From positions 14,372,485 through 14,436,484 of the forward strand of contig NC_134027.1 of the NCBI RefSeq assembly GCF_964204645.1: 64,000 bases of DNA, in the 5' to 3' direction. Each line of letters opens with the position of its first letter. Positions within the stretch are counted from its first letter, which is position 1. Below, piece after piece: positions 20,354 to 29,062 of the stretch. The DNA is from Tubulanus polymorphus. Its lineage: Eukaryota > Nemertea > Palaeonemertea > Tubulaniformes > Tubulanidae. The notes under the pieces are model-generated. The model was not told the origin of the DNA, did no database searches, and was given only the letters and a program-made list of their open reading frames with translations. Both the position numbers and the translations under genes were made by a program.

Positions 20354-20957
20354 AGATTTATTTATATTTGAACCGCATAATATGTTAGTTACTGGAGTAA
20401 CCAATTGTGGTAAAACACATTTCATATTAGACTTGTTAGAAACTATTTATAAGAATCATTTTGATAATATAATATTATTCTGTCCTACTTATGAAATGAA
20501 TAAAACATATAATAGAGATATAGTTAAGATAAAAAAGTTTATTATATTAGATCCTAAAACAGTAAAAGAAAATTTAGATAATTGTATAAAAATAGCAATT
20601 GATACTTATAAAGGATCAAATACATTATTCATTGTAGATGATTGCGCAAATTTACATGATTCAAAAGTTAGAGAAAGTGAGTTATGTTATTTAGCTTTCT
20701 CTGGGAGACATTTTGGGATAACAACATGGGTTTTAAATCAAAAATATAATTCAATTGTTAAAGACTTTAGGGAGAATATAAGATTTCTAGTTTTATTTTA
20801 TAACAAAGATAAAAAATCTATGCAACAATCATTGGAAGAAAATCAAATTATACCTACTGAATTACATGATGAATATATGAATAAATTAAAGAATAATAAA
20901 GGTTCAAAATTATTACTGAGACTACAATTTCCCTATGAATATAAATTTATAAAATAA
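20346..20957 (+). CDS. Genome-packaging ATPase (FtsK/HerA, A32-like)
   Basis: Intact 203 codons. Walker A is GVTNCGKTHF (~residues 17-26), Walker B is LFIVDDCAN (~97-105), and a downstream SGRHFGITTWVLNQ block fits the sensor region of A32-like packaging ATPases of Polintons and nucleocytoplasmic large DNA viruses. Role: drives DNA into preformed capsids. The length is usual for the family. It starts in AATAAATG, overlapping the integrase stop. The E2 homologue (49001-49609) is about 90% identical by eye but has a stop at codon 4 and Ile in place of Thr in Walker A. Confidence 0.88.
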   Translation: MNKDLFIFEPHNMLVTGVTNCGKTHFILDLLETIYKNHFDNIILFCPTYEMNKTYNRDIVKIKKFIILDPKTVKENLDNCIKIAIDTYKGSNTLFIVDDCANLHDSKVRESELCYLAFSGRHFGITTWVLNQKYNSIVKDFRENIRFLVLFYNKDKKSMQQSLEENQIIPTELHDEYMNKLKNNKGSKLLLRLQFPYEYKFIK

Positions 20958-20970
20958 CTATTTGTGTACC

Positions 20971-21075
20971 TATGTATTAGATACCCTATTAGATACCCTA
21001 ATACCTGATACCCCATTAGATACCCTAATACCTGATACCCTAATACCTGATACCCTATTAGATACCCTAATAAAT
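20971..21075 (+). repeat. GATACCCTA minisatellite after the ATPase
   Basis: About nine copies of TTAGATACCCTA / TACCTGATACCCTA variants, directly downstream of the ATPase stop and in the gap between the two convergent gene blocks. Confidence 0.85.
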
Positions 21076-21120
21076 ATTATTTATACAATTTTCAACCAAT
21101 TTATTTTTATTTTTTCAACT

Positions 21121-21206
21121 AATATATGAATAAGTTTGAAAATAATAAAGGTTATTTATTATTACTGAGGTTTCAATTTCCATATGAATATCAGTTTAGA
21201 AAATAA
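21121..21206 (+). pseudogene. Duplicated 3' tail of the ATPase gene
   Basis: Repeats 20875-20957 with differences; it encodes NNKGYLLLLRFQFPYEYQF versus the gene's NNKGSKLLLRLQFPYEYKF and ends in TAA. It was left by a local duplication or unequal exchange. Confidence 0.75.
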
Positions 21207-21290
21207 GATATTTTATGTATTAGATTGTATTAGATATGTATTAAATACGTATTAGATACGTATTAGATACGTATTAGATACCTTAATACT
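21207..21290 (+). repeat. Second short AT-rich tandem repeat (TTAGATACGTA)
   Basis: About six TATTAGATACG / TTAAATACG units between the convergent gene blocks. Confidence 0.7.
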
Positions 21291-21340
21291 TAAAACCCCC
21301 TTTTTTATTTACTATAATTTTATAAAATTTTCAACGTTTA

Positions 21341-22291
21341 TTACTTTTTGAGTGTTAGATAATCACTTTCTGAATCACTTTCATCATCACTCTCCAATTC
21401 ACTATCAAACCCTAACAATTTTCTCAATTTCTCTACCGAATCTTCTTCTAATTCTTCATTATTTTTATACTTATTCTTCGTCTTTTTTACCGCATCATCA
21501 ATAGTTGTTTCAATGTTTTGCTTACTCATCCTTTCTATCACATCATCAATAGTTTCTTCTTTATGTTTCATAGAATCTTTATTATCAATATGCTTATCTG
21601 TAACTTTATTTTCATTATCATCTTTATTAGTGTTTGTTCCTAATATTTCATTTACAGTGTTTGATCCTAATATTTCATTAGCATCGGTTAAATCTAATTC
21701 ATCTTTATTAGGTGTTGCTAATAATAAATCTTCATATATATTTTCACCATTTACTTTTTTATTTGAAACAAATTTTGTAACATATCTAAATGGGTGTTCT
21801 ATAAATTCTCTTAAACCAACACGTTCTATAACATTAGTAATATGTGAATTTGTATTCATATGTTTATTCCAATTTGATGGAGCGTTTGAAAATTCACCTT
21901 TACAATAATCACAATAATTTCTATTTTTACTAACATTTAATATTATTGCATTATTATATGTAGAAGGTATTACATTATTAGATGTAGAAGGTATTATATT
22001 ATTAGATGTAGTAGGTATTACATTATTAGATGTAGTAGGTATTACATTATTAGATGTAGAAGGTATTACATTATTAGATGTAGAAGGTATTACATTATTA
22101 TCAATTACATTACTTAAATTATCAACAACTTCACTTTTATTATTATCGATTTCTATTAGTTTAGTTTTATAAATTTTGAAAATAGGATCAAATATCAAAG
22201 CTATATTACAAGGTTATACATAATATAAACCATCATTATTTTCATGTGTATCGATGTATGGAATATGTTTATATACTTTACCTCCTTCCAT
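21341..22291 (-). pseudogene. Zinc-finger acidic protein with NNVIPSTS repeats (one stop)
   Basis: Start chosen at ATG 22291 (MEGGKVYKHIPYIDTHENND), in AATAAATGG; a TAA at 22214-22216 interrupts, then 291 codons stay open. Middle part: six or seven copies of an 8-residue repeat NNVIP(S/T)TS encoded by a 24-bp minisatellite (about 21955-22100). Then one C2H2-like finger (YCDYCKGEFSNAPSNWNKHM, last His in NTNSH). The long C-terminal part is rich in Asp/Glu, ending in an acidic run and a basic tip. Possibly a DNA-binding regulator. E2 has no direct counterpart at this place but carries a different zinc-finger gene at 57239. Confidence 0.6.
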
Positions 22292-22323
22292 TTATTATAT
22301 AGATTTTTATTAAAGTAAAAATT

Positions 22324-23571
22324 TTAATACATAACACTATTTAATTGAGAATTTACAATATTTAATTGCGCGTCAGATATAATATAAATGTGCATTTTAA
22401 AATTTTTGATTCCTTTATTTTTTGTCATGAATAATTGTATTCCATCTTTAGTGTTCTGTAGTTTTTTTCCAGAACCATGTAATGAATTATCCTCTGTTGT
22501 TCTAAAATCTAACCATAATGCATATTTATTACCGGTATAATAATCAATTTGATTAATGTTACAATTTTCAGATGATTTTACCTTTTCATTCATAAAATGT
22601 TTTCTAATTTCTGGCCATTGATCTATCATTCTCATTCCTTGACAAAATATTCTATTTGCTATTCCTTCGATAGTTATTTCTACTTTTGTTATTTCAGGAT
22701 TATAATAATTATCAACATTTATTGCGCCATTAGTATATGTTGCAATTGTAAAAAATATTAATATACCTTTAATAGATCTTCTTGGGAAGTTAATATTCTC
22801 ATTAATTATTTCATCATTTGCATTAATAGTTACAGTTTTAAATTGATCAATATAATCATATAATAATGAAAATCCTTGATTGTATTGAGTTTGAATTATA
22901 CTTGAAATATTTTCATCAGTTACTGTATCATATTCTAAACATATATTCGATAATTTATAACCCATATCTTTAACAACGCCAGATAATACAATTTCATTTA
23001 CAGGAGCAAATGTTATCTCAAATATAATATTTTCTTGAATTACATATTTATATAAAGGTGCATTATTATTTATCAATTCAAAGTCTAATGGAATTTTATA
23101 TTTGCTTCCATAAATCTTTTTTATCAAATTATCTGTGGCACGAGTTACTATTGCGTCATTAGCTCCCGATCTTAATTTATTATGGTTTTCCGATTGAATA
23201 CCCTGAAATATCATATTATTTCTATTTTCTTTAGTTAACCATAAATCTTTATAATGCATAAATAAATTATAATCATCTAATGAGAAAACTGTTTCTGGAC
23301 AAATCTTTATAGTTAATTTTTTAATCAAATACCTTCCAACATTATCAACAACATAATTATTATTATTACCGATTTCTTTTATATCGGCTGATAAATAAAT
23401 ACTATTTGGAACGTAAAAAGTATTTTGTGTTAATCGAGGAATTCTAACATATAAAGTTTCATCAGGATTAATATTAGAAGGGTTATGAGTAATTATATGA
23501 TGTGATCTTTCTGCTTTAATAGCATTAGATATTCTAGAAATCTTAGAAGGACTTATATAACTCCCACTCAT
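22324..23571 (-). CDS. Candidate major capsid protein (double jelly-roll)
   Basis: Intact 415 codons from ATG 23571. Position, length, single copy per element and beta-rich sequence suit the Polinton/adintovirus hexon-like protein. The C-terminal LHGSGKKLQNTKDGIQLF resembles a block I recall from such hexons. The N-terminal SYISPSKISRISNAIKAE precedes the first predicted barrel. E2 carries a near-identical but broken copy (50769-52017). Known role: trimers tile the icosahedral shell. The gene abuts the previous one with no gap (TAA/ATG). Its promoter is the clearest T7-N6-TAAATG case. A structure prediction would decide; another beta-rich virion protein is the alternative. Confidence 0.68.
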   Translation of the reverse strand: MSGSYISPSKISRISNAIKAERSHHIITHNPSNINPDETLYVRIPRLTQNTFYVPNSIYLSADIKEIGNNNNYVVDNVGRYLIKKLTIKICPETVFSLDDYNLFMHYKDLWLTKENRNNMIFQGIQSENHNKLRSGANDAIVTRATDNLIKKIYGSKYKIPLDFELINNNAPLYKYVIQENIIFEITFAPVNEIVLSGVVKDMGYKLSNICLEYDTVTDENISSIIQTQYNQGFSLLYDYIDQFKTVTINANDEIINENINFPRRSIKGILIFFTIATYTNGAINVDNYYNPEITKVEITIEGIANRIFCQGMRMIDQWPEIRKHFMNEKVKSSENCNINQIDYYTGNKYALWLDFRTTEDNSLHGSGKKLQNTKDGIQLFMTKNKGIKNFKMHIYIISDAQLNIVNSQLNSVMY

Positions 23572-23588
23572 TTATTTAACAAAAAAAT
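23569..23588 (-). promoter_or_regulatory. TAAATG late-type promoter of the capsid gene
   Basis: Minus strand ATTTTTTTGTTAAATAAATG: seven T, six-base spacer GTTAAA, TAAATG including the start. It also encodes the last residues and stop (FVK, TAA) of the upstream gene. Confidence 0.6.
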
Positions 23589-25077
23589 TAATTATTAATT
23601 TTTTATTATTTTTTTCTTGATATCTTTTTGATATCATATTCACTAACCCAAAAATAATAGCACTTACAACTGTAATTAAAAATAAAATAATATGTTCAGC
23701 AGCAAAGTTAATAATGTTTCCTGCAGATTTCAATATAAAACCAACATTTGATGCAATAATTCCAGGTAAAGCTGCAGCAGATTTTTTAGATAGTTCCCAT
23801 AAATATTTTGCTAATTTCTTTAAACCATCTTTAACTTTATCTTGTATAGAATTATTATCATTCGGGGGTTTATCTGGTTTATTGGGAGTAGGAGTAGATT
23901 TCAAAGCATTTGATATAGCTAAACCTATTGTTGTAAATAACATAGTTACAGCTGTTAGAATTGAAAGAATTGTTATTCCTTCAAACTTAAATAATAATTT
24001 TATTCTATCTTTCAATGATATTTTAGAATCTGGTTTTATTAGATATCTTTTAAAAACATCTTTTAATCTATTAATATTATAATCATATGATTTTAATAAT
24101 AATTTAATTTCTTCTTTTTGTAATTCTATGTTATATTCTAAATCATCTTCTTCTTTTTCTAAACGTAATTCTTTTTGCCTATATTCTATTTCATCAAGTA
24201 ATTGATTATCTAAATCAGACTTTAATTGTTCTATTTCTTTATTTTTATCAGTTAATTCTTTTTCTAAAGTTCTAATTTTAAAATCTCTTATACTTTTATC
24301 ATGCGCAATTTTATCAGATGCAAGTCTTATACTAATAATTTCTCTAATTGCTGTATCAGAAAATATATCTAAATCTTCTAATTCTTGATCTGTTGCGTCA
24401 AGTAATCCATTCGGTAAAAGTTTTTCAATTGGAACTTTATTTGATTTAGGTTTACTAGTTTTGGAAGTTTTATTCTGTTCAGAACTTGTTTCTGGTTCTA
24501 AATTATTATCGATTGTTTCAAATAATTTATTGATTCTTTGTTTAAATACTCTTTCATTTTTAATAATTTCTTCTTGTGTTACATCTTCTATTTCATTACT
24601 ATTTCTTATTATTTTAATTCTAGATAGTAATGAGTCAGACTTAAGCAAAGTTGATTCTGCTTATATTTTTTTTTGTTTTTTATAAGAGATATCAATATAA
24701 TAATCATCTTTCAAACGATAATAATATTCACCATCTAAAAACTTTAATTCTTGTACTAAAAGTCTAGCGCCTCTATCATTTATATTATATCCAGATTCTT
24801 TAAATACATGTTGAAATTCATACATAAATTCATAATTTTCTAAACCTGGGTCTAAATTTTCAGTAGGTATTCTCGATCTAATTCTTCTATCATTTTCTTC
24901 TGTTGATGGGACTTTAGAACCACTATCTGCTAAATTAGAATTATATGCTGATTCATCATCATTATCAATATTAGTTTCATTAAGATTAGCACCTGCATCA
25001 TTATAATCATCATCAATATATCCTTCATTATTATTTCCCATGTCATCCAATGGAATATCTTCTCCACCTTCTGCCAT
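23572..25077 (-). pseudogene. Coiled-coil/membrane virion protein candidate (one stop)
   Basis: 501 codons in one frame from ATG 25077, interrupted only by TAA at 24661-24663; E2 has ATA there. The N-terminal ~60 residues are very acidic (IPLDDMGNNNEGYIDDDYN). A long coiled coil spans residues ~265-340 (IRTLEKELTDKNKEIEQLK, ELRLEKEEDDLEYN). Then one hydrophobic helix (ITILSILTAVTMLFTTIGLA), a Pro-rich linker (TPTPNKPDKPPNDNN), an amphipathic/hydrophobic stretch (KSAAALPGIIASNVG) and a last helix (IILFLITVVSAIIFGLV). I know this C-terminal pattern from invertebrate Polintons; a membrane-active or minor capsid role is plausible but unproven. Confidence 0.65.
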
Positions 25078-25094
25078 TTACATAATAAAAAAAT
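25075..25094 (-). promoter_or_regulatory. TAAATG promoter of the 501-codon gene
   Basis: Minus strand: T7, spacer ATTATG, TAAATG. Spacer of six, as for the capsid gene. Confidence 0.55.
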
Positions 25095-26391
25095 TAAAAT
25101 TTGAAATATAATATTCCTCCTATAACAATTCCTATACAGGTTATAGCTAATTTAGTATTTTCATGGGATTTATTATCATCATTTAGTTTAATTATTTCAT
25201 GTTGAATAATATCAGTTTTAATATTTTCTGATGTATTATAATCCGGTTTAGAATCATTATGCAATTTAATATTTTTAGTTTTAGTTTCTGTTGATTGAAT
25301 GTGTTTTTTATTTTTTTCACCTTCCATTAATTTTGGAGCAGTAATTATCTTTTTATTTATATCATTCAATCCAAATGAATTATTTATTGTTGCAGTTTTA
25401 ATTAGATTATTATAACCAATTATATTTCCCATCTTCAATACTAAATCATTAGAAATAATTAATAGATTAGGGCCTATACAATAATTTAATCTAATATGTG
25501 ATTTATCTAAATAATTTTGATATCTTACAATGTTTTCTGGAATCGATCTATTTTTATCATTATGTATAGAATCTTCAAATAAAACTTTAAATTGTTTCTG
25601 CGCATCGAATGAAGTGTTATCATTTCCAATTATTGGGGATCTTGTTTCAACTTGCGCACCTAAAATACATATCAAATAAGTTCTAATTGATTGATTTATT
25701 CTTTGTATACCTGATTTTGTAAAACCTTCACCATTTTCTAAAATGAAATTAACCCAACCATTATTATTATCAATTTTATAATTATGATAAGCTGAAATTC
25801 TATGCATATAATCAATTCTTTTTATTTCAAACTCTTCACCTACACCTTGCAATTTACCATGCGCTCTGAAATCGGAATTAATATTTATATTAAATTCATT
25901 ACATATTTTATAAAACTTAGATAGATTAATATTATTATCCAATTGTTTAAAATATTTAGACCCGGGTAAAGGACATTCTAATTCATTTAATATTATTCTG
26001 ATTTGAAAATATGTGTGAAATCTGAATATTGTGTGAATAATTTTTAATCAGAATACTTCAAATTTTTATCTAAGTTATTCAAATGATCATTCCAACTAAT
26101 TCCACATCCTGTTGTTGCACAATAAACAGCAAAATCTAATTGGTTCTGCCAATATTTCATATTAGATTTTACTTTATATATATGGTATTCATCTCGAGTA
26201 AAAGTAACTTCATATGTATTAAATATATTTTCCATTTTAGAAATAAAAAACTGTGATTCAGTAACATAAATTTCTAAATTAGTTAATGAATTCAAAACTA
26301 CATTTCTATATGTAATATTTTTCTTAAAATCTATTGCAGGAATATTATATTTAATTGATTTATTATATTGGAAAGCTTTTGGAAACCCCAT
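25094..26391 (-). pseudogene. Conserved ~430-aa Polinton protein (frameshifted)
   Basis: Two frames form one gene. 26044-26391 encodes the N-terminus (GFPKAFQYNKSIKYNIPA ... KMENIFNTYEVTFT ... NMKYWQNQLDFAVYCATTGC); the downstream frame to 25094 continues from the RFHTYFQIRIILNELE region through INSDFRAHGKLQGVG, a GAQVETRSPI block and a C-terminal hydrophobic tail (ALTCIGIVIGGIL-like). The join is a frameshift near 26050. The same order occurs in E2, where stops replace a Tyr and a Gln at the junction. I recognise the CATTGCGIS and ILGAQV-type blocks from many invertebrate Polintons; function not established, likely structural. Confidence 0.65.
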
Positions 26392-26408
26392 TTATATAAT
26401 TAAAAAAT
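26389..26408 (-). promoter_or_regulatory. TAAATG promoter, weaker T-run
   Basis: Six T, then AATTATA, then TAAATG; spacer seven if counted from the T-run. Confidence 0.5.
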
Positions 26409-26842
26409 TAATAATCAACTAATTCTTTTAATAATTTATCTTGTTCTTCAACTGTTATTTGGCCATTTAAACTTATTATATAATCTAGTGTGTTCTTTAA
26501 TTTATTAATTTCTTTTATATTAGTTTTAATTTTTTCTTTATTACTTTTTATATTTAATTTTGAACTTATACCAGTTAAAACACTTGAACTTAATCCTAAC
26601 ACACCAATTGATATAGCTAAAGGTGTTAATGGACTGAATATTGCTAGAAATGTTATTACAGAACTAATTGTAACCGAACCACTTATAATCAAATAATATA
26701 TAATTTTACTTTTTAAATATTTTTTCTTTTTAAGTTTTAAGTCACTTTCAAATTCTAATATTTGTTTTTCTAAATATATTTTTAATTTAGTTTTATTTAT
26801 ATCATGGGGAATAATATCAATATTATCAACTTTATCTTCCAT
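26408..26842 (-). CDS. Small coiled-coil protein with two membrane helices
   Basis: Intact 144 codons. Acidic head, Lys-rich coiled coil (~20-48), two hydrophobic helices in a hairpin (IIYYLIISGSVTISSVITFL and PLAISIGVLGLSSSVL, ~48-88), then a second Lys-rich coiled coil and a conserved NGQITVEEQDKLL end. Similar proteins sit at this place in other invertebrate Polintons. Function unknown; virion membrane or scaffold is a guess. E2 copy 54920-55354 has in-frame stops. Confidence 0.65.
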   Translation of the reverse strand: MEDKVDNIDIIPHDINKTKLKIYLEKQILEFESDLKLKKKKYLKSKIIYYLIISGSVTISSVITFLAIFSPLTPLAISIGVLGLSSSVLTGISSKLNIKSNKEKIKTNIKEINKLKNTLDYIISLNGQITVEEQDKLLKELVDY

Positions 26843-26860
26843 TTATTTAGAAAAAAAAAT
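26840..26860 (-). promoter_or_regulatory. TAAATG promoter of the 144-codon gene
   Basis: Minus strand: long T-run, spacer TCTAAA, TAAATG. Confidence 0.55.
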
Positions 26861-26862
26861 TA

Positions 26863-27285
26863 CTAATTAGTAAATTTATATGCTACAAATATAACAATAA
26901 CTGTTCCGCCTAAAATCCATATTATTTCATATTTCTGTTGTTCTTTACTTGGGGTATAATAATCTGATAATTTAGGTTTGTATAGATGTAATTTTTCTTT
27001 ATTTGTTACTGCGTTATATAAACTCATTGCATCATCAACTGATTGAAAATCTCTATGTGAAATCTTCTGATCATATAATTCTTTATTGATGTAATCCATA
27101 TAGTTTTGTCTCTTTTCTCTATATTCTTCTGCAGCTTTATTGTATTTCTCTAACGCTAAGTTATGTCTTCTTTGTTCTCCTAATGAACTATTTTTATCAA
27201 TATGTTTAATTAAATATCCGCCACCAGTAAATGCTAAAGCGTTAACAATTGCCGATCCTATAATAGTTATAATTGCAGAAGCCAT
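26863..27285 (-). CDS. Conserved 140-aa Polinton membrane protein
   Basis: Intact in both elements and about 97% identical between them (E2: 55376-55798). N-terminal glycine-rich hydrophobic segment (IITIIGSAIVNALAFTGGGY), a charged central helix (LALEKYNKAAEEYREKRQNY), a LSDYY block followed by SKEQQK, and a C-terminal transmembrane helix (IIWILGGTVIVIFVAYKF). I recognise this as one of the most widespread small Polinton proteins. Function unknown. Conservation while its neighbours decay suggests either chance or shorter exposure per length. Confidence 0.72.
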   Translation of the reverse strand: MASAIITIIGSAIVNALAFTGGGYLIKHIDKNSSLGEQRRHNLALEKYNKAAEEYREKRQNYMDYINKELYDQKISHRDFQSVDDAMSLYNAVTNKEKLHLYKPKLSDYYTPSKEQQKYEIIWILGGTVIVIFVAYKFTN

Positions 27286-27302
27286 TTATTTAGCAAAAAA
27301 AT
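27283..27302 (-). promoter_or_regulatory. TAAATG promoter of the 140-codon gene
   Basis: Minus strand: T7, spacer GCTAAA, TAAATG; identical in E2 at 55796-55815. Confidence 0.6.
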
Positions 27303-27309
27303 TATGCAT

Positions 27310-27531
27310 TTATATGGGAGGAATATATTTTTGTTTTTCTAAATAATCAATAGTTAAATTAGATAAAGTAACTGTTAATGTTAATTTTAAAATATCATTT
27401 ATATAAAATCTATCAACATTAACACTTCCCATTTTGAATACTTTTTTTAATACCATTGAATAACCAACAGTTCCAACTGATAGTAATGCTCCATTATATA
27501 ATCCAGTTATTATCCACTTATTATCACTCAT
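27310..27531 (-). CDS. Conserved 73-aa membrane protein
   Basis: Intact in both elements (E2: 55823-56044). A hydrophobic N-terminal helix (GALLSVGTVGYSMVLKKVF) is followed by a DILKLTLT...LSNLTIDYLEKQ stretch and a short PPI end. Small proteins with the GYSM(V) pattern occur next to the 140-aa protein in other Polintons. Function unknown. It starts immediately after the stop of the upstream gene. Confidence 0.65.
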   Translation of the reverse strand: MSDNKWIITGLYNGALLSVGTVGYSMVLKKVFKMGSVNVDRFYINDILKLTLTVTLSNLTIDYLEKQKYIPPI

Positions 27532-27548
27532 TTATTTATCAAAAAAAT
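27529..27548 (-). promoter_or_regulatory. TAAATG promoter of the 73-codon gene
   Basis: Minus strand: T7, spacer GATAAA, TAAATG. As at the capsid gene, the promoter codes for the end of the upstream protein (NFFDK then TAA). Confidence 0.6.
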
Positions 27549-27887
27549 TACTATCATCAAAATATTTAGTTATCTTAGTGATGATTAATTCAACATTTAT
27601 TTCATTACTAGTTTCAGATGTATATATTTCAATTATTATTCTTTAATATCATCGATGATAAAATCTACATCTAATTCATAAAATCTTAAAGATTCTCTAA
27701 TTAAATTAGTAATCTTTTCTACATTTAAAGTTTCTTTATCTATTGTTGTTTCATACTCAAATGTTGTTTCATTTGAAAATGTAATATTTTTGATGTGTGT
27801 AATTACATCATTAACGTTAAATTTCATTTCTTTCTCACGTTTAAAATCAAATCCAAAACATATACTACGCCCAACAGTTATATTCAT
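27532..27887 (-). pseudogene. ~117-aa protein, frameshifted near its end
   Basis: Opens at ATG 27887 (MNITVGRSICFGFDFKREKE). It reads 83 codons to a stop at 27636; a one-base loss near 27648 relative to E2 ends it early. In the corrected phase it would run to TAA at 27532, as E2's copy does. No recognised domain; no membrane helix. Predicted alternating beta/charged pattern (FEYETTIDKETLNVEKI). Confidence 0.5.
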
Positions 27888-27905
27888 TTATATAATGAAA
27901 AAATT
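27885..27905 (-). promoter_or_regulatory. TAAATG promoter, seven-base spacer
   Basis: T-run, then CATTATA, then TAAATG. The same arrangement occurs in E2 at 56397-56417. Confidence 0.5.
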
Positions 27906-28659
27906 ACTCTCTACATCTTATAACTAATTCATAAATTACAGGAAAGTTATTCAAATCAATTAAATAACCATTATGATTTCTTACTTCTAACTTAAAATTG
28001 TTAAATTGAGGAATGCATGGTTTGAAATCACATTCAGCTAAATTATAATTTATTTGAGTTCCAAATTGTTTAACATTTTTCAGCGGTAAAATATTTAATA
28101 TACTAGAATTACAAATTGTATCTTTAGTTGCTTCGAAAATTTTTTTAGGCTCGATTAAATTGCAATAAATATAAAAGTGTGTAAAAGGTATTATATTTGT
28201 ATAAGTATCAATATTTGAATAATGTCTATCCGAAAGAATTCCAAACAGTTTAGCTAAAGGTTTTCTTACTAGAAATCTATGTTGTTCATTAGTTAACTTT
28301 ATTCTTATTTTATTCGAACTATCACTTTTGATGAATTTAATTTCAAATCGAGCAGCTGAGCCCATTTTTAAACGAGCTCTTTTATTAATTTCTTGCGCTA
28401 ATGTTTCTAAATTATATAATCATGGTTTTTAGATAAAGATGAAACCATTTATTCAAATTTCTATCATAAATTTTAAAAGCTAAATGATCAAGACTTTTAT
28501 TCGATATATTATGAAAAGAATTACATAAACTTATATTAACTAATTTTAAATCAACACAATTCTTAAATTCTCTATCTAATTGAACTAGTAAATTATGTGA
28601 TTTATAATTTGTATGTCTTCTAGAATCTACAAATATTCTGTATTCTTTTAATTTACCAT
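27904..28659 (-). pseudogene. Candidate minor capsid (penton-like) protein, broken
   Basis: The start at 28659 is inferred from E2 (57170), where the frame is MVELKEYRIFVDSR. E1 has lost a base right after the start and has another shift near 28400, before 28365-27904 reads open (RFEIKFIKSDSSNKIRIKL). E2's better copy shows the pattern of single-jelly-roll minor capsids: LVNISLCNSFYNI, then an LRPGLYNLETLSQEIN block, then alternating beta strands. Known role: pentameric vertex of the capsid. Assignment rests on pattern and neighbourhood. Confidence 0.55.
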
Positions 28660-28676
28660 TTATTTTACATATTTTC

Positions 28677-29030
28677 TCATTCGAAATCTATTTCATGGTG
28701 CCCTTTTTCATTCTTACCTTTGTATACGAAATAGAAATCTCCAGAACATAATTCTTCTAAATCTTCACTTGATAATCTATGAAATCTATCAGGTAAATAT
28801 GTTCTGAATTTAAATGTATTTCCTTTTAATCCTTCATATTCTAAGTGTATAACTAATTTATCTCCATAGTTATTAGTAACTGTAACAATATTTGTAATTA
28901 GATATTTCTTATGAATTGTTAATTCTGTTAACTTTTTGAATTTATAATCTACAGATTTTACATTTGTTATATCTATAATTCTATCTAGAAATAATTTGTT
29001 GTTCTCACTGTGCGCTTGTTTACTCTCCAT
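28677..29030 (-). CDS. 117-aa Polinton protein, possible OB-fold
   Basis: Intact. Blocks: KKLTELTIHKKYLITNIVTV, then NNYGDKLVIHLEY, FKFRTYLPDRFHRLSSEDLE and FVYKGKNEKGHHEIDF. The same pattern (Y-G-D-K-hydrophobic, F(L/Y)P-R, LS-EEL, Y-GKNE) is in the E2 gene at 47306-47632 and in many Polinton and nudivirus-like small proteins. A single-stranded-DNA-binding OB fold is a reasonable guess. It stands beside the polymerase and shares that gene's ATTAAAATGG start context instead of TAAATG. Confidence 0.6.
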   Translation of the reverse strand: MESKQAHSENNKLFLDRIIDITNVKSVDYKFKKLTELTIHKKYLITNIVTVTNNYGDKLVIHLEYEGLKGNTFKFRTYLPDRFHRLSSEDLEELCSGDFYFVYKGKNEKGHHEIDFE

Positions 29031-29062
29031 TTTAATAACATATTTTTAATAAAAAAATTTGA
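29031..29062 (-). promoter_or_regulatory. ATTAAAATGG-type start region
   Basis: Minus strand: T7, then ATTAAAAATATGTT, then ATTAAAATGG. It resembles the polymerase upstream region (33089-33125) and differs from the TAAATG class. Confidence 0.4.

Noticed and set aside
20971..21290. CRISPR-like array
   Set aside because: Repeats are contiguous short AT-rich units without unique spacers, in a eukaryotic mobile element; a minisatellite.
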